Positions 42,817 to 55,736 of a DNA stretch of 64,000 nt are shown piece after piece. The notes below the pieces were generated by a model that saw only the letters and a list, made by a program, of their open reading frames with translations, was not told the DNA's origin and did not search any database. A program made the position numbers and the translations under genes. How positions within the stretch are numbered: the first letter of the stretch is position 1; every line of letters begins with the position of its first letter. Origin of the DNA: Rhizobiales bacterium CCH10-E5 (GTDB taxonomy: Bacteria; Pseudomonadota; Alphaproteobacteria; Rhizobiales; Beijerinckiaceae); the NCBI GenBank assembly GCA_001556125.1, contig LSIG01000139.1, positions 1 to 64,000 on the forward strand. The letters are read 5' to 3'.

Positions 42817-44121
42817 TCAGTCCGGGAAAGCGAGCTTCGGCAGATAAAGCACGATCTGCGGGAAGGAGGTGATGATGAAGACGGCGATGTTGAGCAGAAT
42901 GAAGAACGGAAACGCCGCTTTCGCAATCGTCCAGGTGTCCTTGCCGCTCATGTTCTGCAGCACGAAGAGGTTGAAGCCGACCGGCGGGGTGATCTGCGCC
43001 ATCTCGACATGGATGACGAGGTAGACGCCGAACCAGACGAGATCGAAGCCGGCTTCCTTCACCATCGGCAGAACGATGACGGCCGTCAGGACGATCATCG
43101 AGATGCCGTCGATCAGGCAACCCAGGATGATGTACATCACGGTCAGCGCCAGCACGAGCATATGCGTCGAGAGCTGCATGCCCTTGACCCATTCGGCCAG
43201 GGCCATCGGGATGCCGGTATAGGCCATCGCCGCGGTGCAGAAGGCGGCGCCCGCCAGGATCAGCATGATCATGCAGGTGAGCCGGGTCGCGCTCATGATG
43301 CTCTCGAAGAGCGTCTTCCAGCTCAGCGTGCCGCTCCACCAGGCGAGGAACAGTGCGCCGGACACCCCCCAGGCCGCGCATTCCGTCGCCGTCGCGAAAC
43401 CCAGGATCAGCGCCAGGAACACGGCTGCGATCAGGACGAGGCAGGGCATCAGCTTGGCGGATTGCCGCAGCTTCTCGAAGAAGGGCAGCGCGGGGTCGCG
43501 CGGTGGCGTCTTGTCCGGGTTGAGCAGCGACCAGATGATGACGTAGCCCATATAGAGCGCCATCACGAGCAGGCCCGGCAGGAAGCCGCCGAGGAAGACC
43601 TGCAGCACCGAGACGTTCGCCGTCACGGCATAGACGACCATTGGGATGGAGGGCGGGATCAGCAGGCCGAGCGTGCCCGAGCCGGCGAGGGTGCCGAGGC
43701 TGAGTTGCTCGTCATAGCCGCGCTTCTTCAGCTCCGGCAGCGAGATCTTGCCGATCGTCGCCACCGTCGCGGCCGAGGATCCGGACACGGCGGCAAAGAT
43801 GCCGCAGCCGACGATGTTGGTGTGAATCAGGCGCCCCGGCAGCCATTGCAGCCAGGGCGACAACCCCTGGAACATCTGTTCGGAGAGGCGGGTCCGGAAC
43901 AGGATCTCGCCCATCCAGATGAAGAGCGGCAGGGCGGTCAGCGTCCAGCCGCTGGCGGAACTCCAGACCGTGGTGGCCAGCACCTGGCCGATCGGCACGT
44001 CGGTGACGAGCCACATCGCCAGCAGGCCGACGAGGCCGAGCCCGACGGCGATCCAGACGCCGCTGGCCAGAACGAGAATGAGGAAGCTGAGCAGAACGAG
44101 GGCGAGAACGGGAAGGCTCAT
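42817..44121 (-). CDS. dctM: TRAP transporter large permease DctM
   Basis: 434 aa, about 12 TM helices, sodium-driven transport subunit. Family marks: GCGIFAAVSGSSAATVATIGKI, the conserved TRAP signature, followed by GSGTLGLLIPPSIPMVVYAVTANV and GCLIDGISMIVLTAVIVLPM (the DGI/S loop, sodium-site region). Three bases after the dctQ stop, so the two are translated together; the binding protein gene is next. Confidence 0.95.
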   Translation of the reverse strand: MSLPVLALVLLSFLILVLASGVWIAVGLGLVGLLAMWLVTDVPIGQVLATTVWSSASGWTLTALPLFIWMGEILFRTRLSEQMFQGLSPWLQWLPGRLIHTNIVGCGIFAAVSGSSAATVATIGKISLPELKKRGYDEQLSLGTLAGSGTLGLLIPPSIPMVVYAVTANVSVLQVFLGGFLPGLLVMALYMGYVIIWSLLNPDKTPPRDPALPFFEKLRQSAKLMPCLVLIAAVFLALILGFATATECAAWGVSGALFLAWWSGTLSWKTLFESIMSATRLTCMIMLILAGAAFCTAAMAYTGIPMALAEWVKGMQLSTHMLVLALTVMYIILGCLIDGISMIVLTAVIVLPMVKEAGFDLVWFGVYLVIHVEMAQITPPVGFNLFVLQNMSGKDTWTIAKAAFPFFILLNIAVFIITSFPQIVLYLPKLAFPD

Positions 44122-44124
44122 GGT

Positions 44125-44673
44125 TCAGACGCCTCCACCCTGTGCGACGCGCTCGACCAGTTCCTCGACCGATTTCGGCGGCTCGGGCTCATAGGTCGGG
44201 CGACCCGTCCGCAACACGATGACGAACTCGTCGAGGATCGCGATCAGGAGCGTCCCGAGCCCCAGCACGAGGGAAAGCTGCGGCATCCACAGTGGCACGG
44301 ACACGACGCCTGTAGACATGTCCGAATACTGCCAGGAATCATAGGCGAGCTTGCCGGTCTGAAAGGTGAAGTAGCCGATGAAGAGGGCCGCGACGGTGAG
44401 CGAGAACAGCTCCGCGCCTTTGCGCGCCGATCCGTGCAGGCGCTCGATCAGGAGGCCGACCCGGATCATCTCGCCCTTCTTGAAGGTGTGGGCGAGACCG
44501 AAGAAGGCCATCGCAGCGAAGGCCCAACCGGCGAAGTCATCGCCAGAGGGAACGTTGAAGTTGATGTCGCGACCGACGGACAGCAGCATCATCAGGCCAA
44601 AGATCACGACCAGGAAGATGCCGGCGATGTATCCCGCTCCGAGGTAGAGCAGATCAAGGGAGCGCCGGATCAT
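44125..44673 (-). CDS. dctQ: TRAP transporter small permease DctQ
   Basis: 182 aa, four TM helices (about 10-32, 45-65, 88-108, 127-150). Features: VPSGDDFAGWAFAAMAFFGLAHTFKKGEMIRV, the typical DctQ cytoplasmic loop with GLLIERL, and VSVPLWMPQLSLVLGLG. The frame is open far upstream but ATG 44673 starts the conserved part. First gene of the Q-M-P-MarR run, divergent from the hydantoinase gene. Confidence 0.92.
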   Translation of the reverse strand: MIRRSLDLLYLGAGYIAGIFLVVIFGLMMLLSVGRDINFNVPSGDDFAGWAFAAMAFFGLAHTFKKGEMIRVGLLIERLHGSARKGAELFSLTVAALFIGYFTFQTGKLAYDSWQYSDMSTGVVSVPLWMPQLSLVLGLGTLLIAILDEFVIVLRTGRPTYEPEPPKSVEELVERVAQGGGV

Positions 44674-44812
44674 CGGGGCATCTCCCGATGGGTGGGCGGA
44701 CGCGAGCCCGCGATTGCCAGGAGCGTTCCCGTCATAGCATCCTCCACCTCGCAACCGCCCGGCCCCTCGCCATGATCCGGTCACAATCGCGATCGTAGCC
44801 GTCGAATCCGGC

Positions 44813-44843
44813 TTGTCAACAACACATCGACAAATTATCGATG
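44813..44843 (+). promoter_or_regulatory. Promoter with overlapping palindrome for the oxoprolinase gene
   Basis: TTGTCA (44813-44818), 17 bases, TATCGA (44836-44841): a sigma-70-like promoter. Over its -10 lies CATCGA-caaatta-TCGATG (44825-44843), a perfect 6-bp inverted repeat with a 7-base spacer, the shape expected of a MarR operator. It is in the 214-base spacer shared with the transporter operon. Confidence 0.5.
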
Positions 44844-44887
44844 AAACGTCAGCGACGGTTTCGCGTCGCCCGATGGGAGGATTCGAG

Positions 44888-48484
<3,597 letters not shown>

Positions 48485-48494
48485 GGATAAGAGG

Positions 48495-48600
48495 CGCGTC
48501 ATTCTCGGGCGAAGCGAAGCGCAGACCCGAGAATGACGCGCCGAGCGATGCTTCGACGAGCGCGTCACGAGATGCTCGGGTCAAGCCCGAGCATGACGGC
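48495..48600. repeat. Dispersed palindromic repeat, copies 4a and 4b
   Basis: Copy 4a: perfect 15-bp inverted repeat CGCGTCATTCTCGGG (48495-48509) and its complement (48526-48540). Copy 4b: ATGCTCGGG (48572-48580), loop TCAAG, CCCGAGCAT (48586-48594), followed by GACGG. Together about 106 bases between the oxoprolinase and SDR genes. Confidence 0.85.
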
Positions 48601-48669
48601 CACGCTTTCGCCGCTCTGGAAAGGTTGCCGCCACCGGCTAAGGTCTGACCGAGAGGACGGAGCCACAGC

Positions 48670-49365
48670 ATGCCCCACACCTGGATGATCACCGGTGCCA
48701 ATCGCGGCATCGGCCTTGCGCTCACCATGGAGCTGCTGCGGCGGGGCGACCATGTCGTGGCGGCGGCGCGCAATCCCTGGGGCGGGGCGCTCGGCGAGCT
48801 CGCGGCGGCGCATCCGGCGGCGCTGCTCCCGCTCGAACTCGACGTCACCTCCGACGAGAGCGTCGCGGCGGCGAAGGGCGCGCTCGACTGCCGGCCGATC
48901 GACGTCCTCGTCAACAATGCCGGCATCCACGGCCCGCGCGGCACCGAGAGCGCGCTCGCGATGGATTTCGATGTCTGGCGCGAGGTCTTCGAGGTGAATG
49001 TCTACGGGCCACTGCGGGTTTCGCAGGCCCTCCTGGCGAATGTCGAGGCGAGCAGCGGTCGCAAGATCGCGACCATCACCAGCCGCATGGGCTCGATCGG
49101 GCTAAATCCGTCGGGCTCGCTGGCCTATCGCTCGTCGAAGGCGGCGGTGAACATGGCGATGGTGGTGTTCGGCAATGCGGTGCGTGCGCGCGGCGTCGCG
49201 CAACTCCTGTTCCATCCCGGCTGGGTCCGCACCGACATGGGCGGCGGCGGCGCCGATATCGCGCCCTCCGAGAGTGCGGCCGGGCTCATCGCCACGATCG
49301 ACGCATCGGGGCTGGCGCAGACGAACAGCTTCCGGACCTGGCAGGGCGAGCCGATTCCCTGGTGA
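48670..49365 (+). CDS. SDR family oxidoreductase
   Basis: 231 aa. NAD(P) loop ITGANRGIGLAL (8-19), NNAG, catalytic Ser in TITSRMGSIG and the Y-x3-K in AYRSSKAAVNMAM, so a complete classical SDR. C-terminal PGWVRTDMGG matches the short-chain group that includes C-factor-like (CsgA) and sniffer-type reductases. Substrate unknown. Convergent with the hydrolase gene, 12 bases apart. Confidence 0.9.
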   Translation: MPHTWMITGANRGIGLALTMELLRRGDHVVAAARNPWGGALGELAAAHPAALLPLELDVTSDESVAAAKGALDCRPIDVLVNNAGIHGPRGTESALAMDFDVWREVFEVNVYGPLRVSQALLANVEASSGRKIATITSRMGSIGLNPSGSLAYRSSKAAVNMAMVVFGNAVRARGVAQLLFHPGWVRTDMGGGGADIAPSESAAGLIATIDASGLAQTNSFRTWQGEPIPW

Positions 49366-49377
49366 GATCGGCCCGCA

Positions 49378-50235
49378 TCACGCGTCGAGGATTATTGCGC
49401 GGATGGCGGCCAGCGCCGCCTCCGGATCGTCCGGCACGATGCCGTGTCCGCAGCGCGCGAACCGCTCGAACCGCACACGGTTTGGCGGAAGGCTTTGCGC
49501 GATCGTCTCGCTGAAGGCGATCGGCATGATCGGATCGTCCTCGCCGCCCATCACGAGAACGGGGCATTCGATGCTTGCGAGGGCTTCGCGAAAATCCATC
49601 CGCCCCTGCTCGTTGCTGGGCCCGTTGAAATGGACGCCGGTCTCATTGCGCATGATGACCCGTTGCTCCCAGTCGGCCGGGCCGATTGGTGGTCTGGCTT
49701 TGTAGAGCGGCAGGCAGATGTCGAGATAAGGCGCCCGGGTCGCCGGCGAGGGCGCCGACCAGTAGTCCCGCGCCGCCTCTCCCGCCGGCAACCCGCCGAT
49801 CCGCTCGAACGCTGCATAGATCGTCGGAAAATCGATCTTGGCCGCGGTGGTGACGAGGATCAGCTTGCCGGCATGGCCGGGATGGCGTGTCGCATAGGCC
49901 TGCGCGACGAAGCCACCGAAGGAGGTGCCGAGCACGATCGGTCTCTCGATGCCCAGCGTGTCGCAGAGCCCTTTCAGATCGTCGCCCCACTGCGCCAGAG
50001 TCCACATCTCGCGCGGGCCGTCCTCGCTGCGGCCGCAGCCGCGATGGTCGTAGTAGACGATCTGGCAGATGTCGCTGAGCGCGGAGAAGGCCGGCTTGTA
50101 GAGGCTGTGGTCGGCGCCGGGGCCGCCATGAACCAGGATCAGCGTCGGTTTCGCACGCATTCGCGGTCCATCGGGGACGAGGCCCGCGCCTTCGACATCG
50201 ACGTAGAGGCGTACGCCGTTGACCATCACATGCAT
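49378..50235 (-). CDS. Alpha/beta hydrolase, proline-iminopeptidase-like
   Basis: 285 aa. Fold marks: LILVHGGPGADHSLYKP (oxyanion HGGPG), YYDHRGCGRSEDGP, nucleophile elbow GTSFGGFVA (Ser), GEDDPIMP (Asp), and the His in RCGHGIVPDD. HGGPG is the proline iminopeptidase/esterase subgroup, but the substrate is unknown. Start ATG 50235, with another ATG nine bases in. Divergent from the second chemoreceptor gene. Confidence 0.9.
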   Translation of the reverse strand: MHVMVNGVRLYVDVEGAGLVPDGPRMRAKPTLILVHGGPGADHSLYKPAFSALSDICQIVYYDHRGCGRSEDGPREMWTLAQWGDDLKGLCDTLGIERPIVLGTSFGGFVAQAYATRHPGHAGKLILVTTAAKIDFPTIYAAFERIGGLPAGEAARDYWSAPSPATRAPYLDICLPLYKARPPIGPADWEQRVIMRNETGVHFNGPSNEQGRMDFREALASIECPVLVMGGEDDPIMPIAFSETIAQSLPPNRVRFERFARCGHGIVPDDPEAALAAIRAIILDA

Positions 50236-50390
50236 CGAACAGGCTCCGTCATGGCCTTTCACCCTAGCGAAGGTGCGGCCGGGTTCAATGTCCAGCCGCG
50301 CGGCGCGCGAGACGTCCGGCTGCCACGCTGTTAATCGGCTAATCGATTGAAATTGATGCGACTTTTCCGCTCGCGTTAACCTGTCGTTCT

Positions 50391-50404
50391 TTCGCATCTG
50401 CGAA
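50391..50404 (+). promoter_or_regulatory. Leader hairpin motif of second chemoreceptor gene
   Basis: TTCGC atct GCGAA (50391-50404), 33 bases before the ATG at 50438. Preceded by TTTCCGCT (50364-50371) and GCGTTAA (50373-50379), both also found before the first chemoreceptor gene but with different spacing. TTAAC is CtrA half-site-like. Confidence 0.35.
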
Positions 50405-50437
50405 GGGTCTCGCCAGCGTGACGATGGCGGCCGGACG

Positions 50438-52114
50438 ATGCTGAGACTGGGACTGACGGGCAAGATCATCCTGCTCTTCGCGCTGCTCAGTCTGACGGCG
50501 GCGGCGGGGCTGGTCAGCGCGATCCGGGGCCTCGACGAGGTGCGCGGCATCGACGAAGAAGCCATCGAGGCGCTCGATCTCGCCAATGCCGCCGCTCTGC
50601 TGGCGAACCGCGTCACCTATGCCTCGCTGCTCAGCCGGCTGAACGCCGATGCCGACAGGCGGCAGATGGAGGCGGCGCTCGACCAGCTCGACGGCGCGAT
50701 CGAGCTGGTCGATTCGGCGCGGGCCGGCCTCGCCTCGTCGCTGCCCCCGGCCATGCGGGAGGCCAATCCGACACTCGACCCGCGGATCCGGACCTTCATC
50801 GCCTTCCAGCGCGGCATCGTCGAGATCGGCCGGCGGGTTTCGCCGAAAGCGGCGCTGCTCGAGGCCGATGCCGAGGAGGCGCGCGAGAACGTCCGCCAGA
50901 TCATCGTCACCACGACGTCGCTGCGTGATGAGCTCGGGCGGCGCGCGGACGACGCCCGGGCCCGGTCGGTGGCGCTCGCTGCGGCGGTGCGCTGGCGCAC
51001 CATCGCCCTGGCGCTGCTCCTGCCGCTCGCCGGCGGGTTCGCCACGTTCCTGCTGCTGCGCCTGCATCTGGTGCGGCCGCTGCGTGACCTGATGGCGACG
51101 ATCGCGCGGGTCAGCTCTTCCCATGCACCGGCCCCTGTGCCGCACCAGGAGCGCTCCGACGAGATCGGGCAGCTCGCCCGCGTCGTGCACAGCCTCAGCG
51201 AGGTCCGTGCGACGCTCATCACGCGCGAGGCGGAGGCCGATCTGGCGCAGCGCAACCGACAGCAGCGCACGCAGGACCTTCACCGCATCGCCGACGAGTT
51301 CGAGCAGCGGCTCGGCACGCTGCTGTCCGAGATCGGCGTGGCGAGCGAGAGCCTACATTCAGCGCTCCAAGACTCGGCGGTGCGGGTGCATCAGGTCTCG
51401 CGCAGTGCCGAGACGGCCGCCGCCTCGGTGGGGGGCGCGGGTGCGGAAGCCCAGCGCAGCAGCGAGGCGGCCTGGCGGCTCGAGCAGGTCATCGGGCAGA
51501 TCAATGAAGAGGTCCGGCGCGTGTCGGTGATGGCGACCGAGGCGACACGGGAGGCCGTCGGCACGACGGCGCTGGTCGAGCGCCTGACCGACAATGCCAC
51601 CCGGATCCGCGAGGTCGTCGGCCTGATCGAGGCGATCGCCCGGCAGACCAATCTGCTCGCCCTCAATGCGACGATCGAGGCTGCGCGCGCCGGGCCGCAT
51701 GGGCGCGGCTTTGCCGTCGTGGCCAGTGAGGTCAAGGCGCTGTCGGCGCAGACGGCGAGCGCGACGGGTCAGATCGTGACCCGGATCGTGCAGGTCAACG
51801 AGGCGCTGTCGCATGCCGCGGGTGCGGTCTCGGCGATCGCCTCCAGCGTCGGCGCGGTCGAGCAGGCCAGCGTCGAGATCTCGACCATGGTCGGCTCACA
51901 GGCCGAGCTGGTGAACTCTCTTGGCGAGACCGTCGCTCATATCTCGGAGGTCACCGGGACCGCGGCGGGTGCGATGTCGGAGATCGCGGTTGCCAATGCC
52001 CAGAGCGTCGGCCAGGCCGACATGGGTGCGGCGAGCGCGCGCGCGCTGGACGAGCGCATCGGCAGCCTGCAGCGCGAGGCGCTGGATTTCATGCGCCGCC
52101 TGCGCGCGGCCTGA
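50438..52114 (+). CDS. Methyl-accepting chemotaxis protein, helical-bundle sensor
   Basis: 558 aa. TM1 (about 8-30), a periplasmic all-helical domain (about 31-185), TM2 (about 188-210), HAMP, and the MA domain with [20 protein letters not shown] and [20 protein letters not shown]. No C-terminal xWxxF pentapeptide (ends MRRLRAA), unlike the first receptor, so it probably relies on another receptor for adaptation. ATG 50438. Convergent neighbour none; the helicase gene follows on the same strand after 78 bases. Confidence 0.93.
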   Translation: MLRLGLTGKIILLFALLSLTAAAGLVSAIRGLDEVRGIDEEAIEALDLANAAALLANRVTYASLLSRLNADADRRQMEAALDQLDGAIELVDSARAGLASSLPPAMREANPTLDPRIRTFIAFQRGIVEIGRRVSPKAALLEADAEEARENVRQIIVTTTSLRDELGRRADDARARSVALAAAVRWRTIALALLLPLAGGFATFLLLRLHLVRPLRDLMATIARVSSSHAPAPVPHQERSDEIGQLARVVHSLSEVRATLITREAEADLAQRNRQQRTQDLHRIADEFEQRLGTLLSEIGVASESLHSALQDSAVRVHQVSRSAETAAASVGGAGAEAQRSSEAAWRLEQVIGQINEEVRRVSVMATEATREAVGTTALVERLTDNATRIREVVGLIEAIARQTNLLALNATIEAARAGPHGRGFAVVASEVKALSAQTASATGQIVTRIVQVNEALSHAAGAVSAIASSVGAVEQASVEISTMVGSQAELVNSLGETVAHISEVTGTAAGAMSEIAVANAQSVGQADMGAASARALDERIGSLQREALDFMRRLRAA

Positions 52115-52192
52115 GGCCTTCGCCTTCGCGCTTGCCATCGCGGCGCGACTCGTCCCCATCTGCGGCATGATTTCCCTTTGCCGCATCGCCGC

Positions 52193-53284
52193 ATGAGCTG
52201 GTCCCCGCAACAGGATGCCGCGCTGAGCGCGGTCGCGCGCTGGCTGCAGGCCGGCGAGCCGCAGCTCTTCCGCCTGTTCGGCTATGCCGGCACGGGCAAG
52301 ACCACGCTGGCCCGCCACATTGCCGAGGCCGTCGACGGCGAGGTCGCCTTCGCCGCCTTCACCGGCAAGGCGGCGCTGGTCCTGCGCAACAAGGGCTGCG
52401 TCGGCGCGCAGACGATCCATTCGCTGATCTACCGTTCCCGGGGGGTCGACGAGGAGAGCCCGACCTTCGTGCTCAACCGCGAGAGCGCCGCCGCCAAGGC
52501 CAAGCTGATCATCATCGACGAATGCTCGATGGTGGATGAGGATCTCGGTCGCGACCTGCTCTCCTTCGGCACGCCGGTGCTGGTGCTGGGCGATCCCGCG
52601 CAGCTTCCTCCCGTCAAGGGCGGCGGCTACTTCACCGAGGCCGAGCCCGATATCATGCTCACCGAGGTCCACCGGCAGGCGGCGGACAACCCGATCGTGC
52701 GGATGTCGATGACGATCCGCGAGGGTGGCCGGCTCGATGTCGGCGATTATGGGAAGAGCCGCGTGATCCGGCGCAGCGAGGTCGATCCGCAGCTGGTGAT
52801 GAGCGCCGACCAGGTGCTCGTCGGCCTGAACAAGACGCGGCGCAACTACAACGCCCGCATGCGTCAGATCATGGGCCGCACCGAGACCGTGCCGGTGGCG
52901 GGGGAGAAGCTCGTCTGCCTGCGCAACGACAAGAGCAAGGGCTTGCTCAATGGCGGCTCCTGGATCGTGCAGGAGCTGAAGACCTCGAAGCAGGGCCTCG
53001 TCACCATGCGCGTGACGCCGGAGGACGACCCCAACGCCAAGCCGGTCAAGGTCTCGGTGCTGCCGAACTTCTTCGACGGCACGGAGGAAGAGATTCCCTG
53101 GGAGCTGCGCAAGCACACCGACGAGTTCACTTTCGGCTACGCGCTCACCGTCCACAAGGCGCAGGGCTCGCAGTGGAACGACATCGTGCTGTTCGACGAG
53201 AGTTTCGCGTTCAGAGAGCACCGGGCAAGGTGGCTCTATACGGGGCTGACGCGGGCGGCGGAGACGATCACGGTGGTGGTATGA
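52193..53284 (+). CDS. RecD-like ATP-dependent DNA helicase
   Basis: 363 aa, much shorter than RecD2. Walker A in FGYAGTGKTTLARHI, Walker B in IIIDECSMVDEDL, QLPPVKGGGYF, VHRQAADNPI, and the C-terminal UvrD_C_2 motif FGYALTVHKAQGSQW followed by WLYTGLTRAAETITVV. So a compact 5'-3' SF1B helicase, found alone in many alphaproteobacteria and in phages. No phage genes are nearby. ATG 52193 gives the conserved SPQQDAAL start. Role in repair or replication fork rescue is inferred. Confidence 0.92.
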   Translation: MSWSPQQDAALSAVARWLQAGEPQLFRLFGYAGTGKTTLARHIAEAVDGEVAFAAFTGKAALVLRNKGCVGAQTIHSLIYRSRGVDEESPTFVLNRESAAAKAKLIIIDECSMVDEDLGRDLLSFGTPVLVLGDPAQLPPVKGGGYFTEAEPDIMLTEVHRQAADNPIVRMSMTIREGGRLDVGDYGKSRVIRRSEVDPQLVMSADQVLVGLNKTRRNYNARMRQIMGRTETVPVAGEKLVCLRNDKSKGLLNGGSWIVQELKTSKQGLVTMRVTPEDDPNAKPVKVSVLPNFFDGTEEEIPWELRKHTDEFTFGYALTVHKAQGSQWNDIVLFDESFAFREHRARWLYTGLTRAAETITVVV

Positions 53285-53306
53285 AGTGGATCGCCTGAAC
53301 CAGCGC

Positions 53307-53406
53307 GTCATCCTGGGGTGACCGAAGGTCGGCCCGGGATCCATCGTAGCGCGCTGCCGAGCCCTACAATGGATCCCGGCCTTCGCTTCGCTCCGGCCAG
53401 GATGAC
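53307..53406. repeat. Dispersed palindromic repeat, copy 5
   Basis: 100 bases bounded by GTCATCCTGG (53307-53316) and CCAGGATGAC (53397-53406). An inner pair GGGATCCAT / ATGGATCCC resembles copy 3. It lies between the helicase and anti-sigma genes. Confidence 0.85.
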
Positions 53407-53426
53407 GGCGCGCTTCAGGCGCCCCC

Positions 53427-54164
53427 TCACAAAGCCTGCGACGTTGTCCCCTTTGCCACGATCGGTCCGGTCGGCCGGCCCGTCGGCGAGCCGGTCGCGG
53501 GTTCGATCGTGATCTCGAAGAGCTGGTTGGCGCCCAATGGCAGCTGGTCGAGCCGCAGCGGCGTGGTGCGGGCGCGGTCGATCAGGCCGACCGAGCGCGG
53601 GCCCACAGCGCGGTCCCACAGCGTCCAGATCTCCAGCGCCTTGCCTTCGGGCACCGCGATGTTCTGCAGCGGCACCATCTCGACGCGGCCGTCGGGATAA
53701 GTGTTGACCACGGCCGCAGCGACATTGGTGTCCGTCAGCAGCACAGCGACCATCAGCGGCTGGCGCTTGGCGCGGTCGAGCGCGCTGTTGAGGCCAATGG
53801 CGAGCAGGATCGCGGCGAGCGCACCGGCAAGTGCTGCTCCACGCCAGACGAAGAGGCTGTTCCACCACTCTGCGAGTGTGCCTCCGGCCTTCACCGCCTT
53901 GGCGCGGCCGCGCTCGGCAGCGGGCAGGATGGCCGCGATCTCGGCCTCGATCCGCGCCCAGAGGCTGGGCGAGGGCGGGATCGGCCTTGCCGTCGCGTCG
54001 ATGGCGGCGAGATGACCGCGCCAGCTCTCGACGCTCGCGGCCAGAGCCGGCTCGCGCGCGATGCGCTGTTCCAGCCGCTCGCGATCCGCACCCTCGACGA
54101 GGCCGAGCACATATTCGCCGGCGAGCGCGTCGCGCTCGGGAGCCGATTCAGGGGAGGGGCTCAT
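53427..54164 (-). CDS. Anti-sigma factor (RskA/ChrR-like C-terminal domain)
   Basis: 245 aa. N-terminal short helical anti-sigma segment (ALAGEYVLGLVEGADRERLEQR), one TM helix (about 105-125: WRGAALAGALAAILLAIGL), then an extracytoplasmic RskA domain with VVNTYPDGRVEMVPLQNIAV and FEITIEPATGSPTG. No zinc-binding His-Cys motif, so sensing does not follow the ZAS type. Its ATG overlaps the sigma stop by 4 bases: coupled to the sigma factor it holds inactive at the membrane. Confidence 0.9.
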   Translation of the reverse strand: MSPSPESAPERDALAGEYVLGLVEGADRERLEQRIAREPALAASVESWRGHLAAIDATARPIPPSPSLWARIEAEIAAILPAAERGRAKAVKAGGTLAEWWNSLFVWRGAALAGALAAILLAIGLNSALDRAKRQPLMVAVLLTDTNVAAAVVNTYPDGRVEMVPLQNIAVPEGKALEIWTLWDRAVGPRSVGLIDRARTTPLRLDQLPLGANQLFEITIEPATGSPTGRPTGPIVAKGTTSQAL

Positions 54165-54721
54165 CCGAGGCACTCCTTCAGGGCGATCAGCGAGCGCCGG
54201 ATCCAGGATTTCACGCTGCCGATCGGCAGGCCGAGCTTGCCGGCGATCTCGCCATGGGTCAGGCCCTGGACGAAGGCGAGCAGCACGAGGCCGCGCCGCT
54301 GCGGCGGCAGCGTCTCCAGGCAGGCATGCAGCGCCTTGGCGTCGGACAGCTTCGACATCACGGTTTCCGGATCGTCCTCTTCGCTCGCGGTTTCTTCCCC
54401 GAGGGGCGCTTCGCTCGTCTCGGTCCGCTTCTCGTCGCGCAGGATGGAAAGGGCACGGTTGCGCAGGATGGCGTAGATCCAGGTCAGGCCGGCGCCGCGC
54501 TGCGGATCGAAGCGCGCGGCATGCCGCCAGATCAGGACGAACGCATCCTGCACAGCCTCCTCGGCCAAGGCGCGACGCTTCAGCAGACGCTGGGCGACAC
54601 CGATCATACGCGGCGACTCGGCGTCATAGATGCGCCGGAGCGCGGATTTATCTCCAGCGGCGCAAGCCAGCAGCGCCGCTTCGATCTCGCCCGCCTTCTG
54701 CGTCAACGTGAAGTCCCCCAC
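54161..54721 (-). CDS. ECF sigma factor
   Basis: 186 aa (GTG 54721). Region 2: AEEAVQDAFVLIWRHAARFD, with AILRNRALSILRDEKR; region 4: LPPQRRGLVLLAFVQGLTHGEIAGKL and GSVKSWIRRSLIALKECLG. GGAG lies a few bases before the GTG; a GTG at 54766 would extend it by 15 residues. Divergent from the DUF4394 gene, and coupled to the anti-sigma gene. The operon resembles SigK-RskA systems, where release follows signal-dependent cleavage of the anti-sigma factor. Confidence 0.9.
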   Translation of the reverse strand: MGDFTLTQKAGEIEAALLACAAGDKSALRRIYDAESPRMIGVAQRLLKRRALAEEAVQDAFVLIWRHAARFDPQRGAGLTWIYAILRNRALSILRDEKRTETSEAPLGEETASEEDDPETVMSKLSDAKALHACLETLPPQRRGLVLLAFVQGLTHGEIAGKLGLPIGSVKSWIRRSLIALKECLG

Positions 54722-54791
54722 CGTCTCCAGCCCCCGCGGCACCGCCGGGGCACCGACGCCCAACACGGGAATACAGTGCCGGTTCCCCTCC

Positions 54792-54838
54792 GGATGCAGG
54801 ATTTTCCTTTATTTTTCAGTCTGCATCCACGCGCGCTC
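54792..54838. promoter_or_regulatory. Inverted repeat between sigma and DUF4394 genes
   Basis: GGATGCAG (54792-54799) and CTGCATCC (54831-54838), an 8-bp inverted pair 31 bases apart with a T-rich middle (54801-54829). Symmetric placement in the 191-base divergent spacer suggests paired recognition sites. Confidence 0.4.
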
Positions 54839-54912
54839 CGCCGCGATAGCCGCTGGGAGTGCCGCGGGCTCAGCACCGAGCGGTACCGCAACAGAACCCG
54901 GAGGACAATAAC

Positions 54913-55707
54913 ATGACCAGGACACTGCGCCTTGCGCTGACCGCCTCGACGCTTCTCGGGGCGTCGCTCTCCGCCTCGCTTTCCGCCCAGGCCGGAATGC
55001 TCGCTGCGCTCACCGGCGACAACACCCTGACGATGATCGACACCGCGACGCAGAAGGCCGGCAAGTCGATGAAAGTGACCGGCATCGCCGGCAAGATCGC
55101 CGGCATCGATGTGCGCCCGGCCGACGGCCTGCTCTATGCGCTGTCCACCGACGGCACGATCTACACGGTCGACGCGGCCGGCAAGGCGACAATGAAGTCG
55201 AAGATGGACACGGTGCTGGCGGCGGGCGCGATGGCGACCGTCGATTTCAACCCGGCCGCCGACCGGCTGCGCGTGATCGGCTCCGACGGCACCAATCTCC
55301 GCGTCAATGTCGAAGACGGCAAGACCACCGTCGACGGCAAGCTGAAATTCGCCGAGACCGACATGCACAAGGGCGAGACGCCGATGGTCGTCGCCGGCGC
55401 CTACACCAACTCGGTCAAGGGCACCAAGGAGACGGCCCTTTACGACATCGACGGCAAGATCGGCGCGCTGCTGAAGCAGGCGCCGCCGAATGACGGCGTG
55501 CTCGGCGCCGTCGGCAAGCTCGGCGCGACGCCGAAGGCGATCGCCTTCGACATCGAGACGGCGGCGGATGGCAGCAACACCGGCTGGCTGGTCGCCGATG
55601 GCGCGCTCCACAAGGTCGATCTCTCCTCCGGAAAGGCGACGATGGTCGGCAAGATCGCCGGGCTGAGCGGCACGGTTCGCGACGTGGCCGCGCTGCCGGC
55701 GATGTGA
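54913..55707 (+). CDS. DUF4394 protein, secreted
   Basis: 264 aa. Signal peptide TRTLRLALTASTLLGASLSA... cleaving after AQA. The mature chain repeats beta-propeller-like segments (LTMIDTATQKAGKSMKVTGI, LLYALSTDGTIYTVDAAGKA, VDFNPAADRLRVIGSDGTNL, GWLVADGALHKVDLSSGKA), the DUF4394 pattern. Periplasmic or extracellular; function unknown. GGAGGA precedes the ATG. A strong terminator follows. Divergent from an ECF sigma gene, so it is a probable target of that sigma factor. Confidence 0.92.
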   Translation: MTRTLRLALTASTLLGASLSASLSAQAGMLAALTGDNTLTMIDTATQKAGKSMKVTGIAGKIAGIDVRPADGLLYALSTDGTIYTVDAAGKATMKSKMDTVLAAGAMATVDFNPAADRLRVIGSDGTNLRVNVEDGKTTVDGKLKFAETDMHKGETPMVVAGAYTNSVKGTKETALYDIDGKIGALLKQAPPNDGVLGAVGKLGATPKAIAFDIETAADGSNTGWLVADGALHKVDLSSGKATMVGKIAGLSGTVRDVAALPAM

Positions 55708-55736
55708 CGACGGGCGTCTTTCGCGCCGAAACAAGG

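Noticed and set aside
42694-44775. A 693-codon open frame opposite dctM and dctQ
   Set aside because: Very His/Gln/Arg/Glu-rich, no motifs; a shadow of the membrane protein genes.
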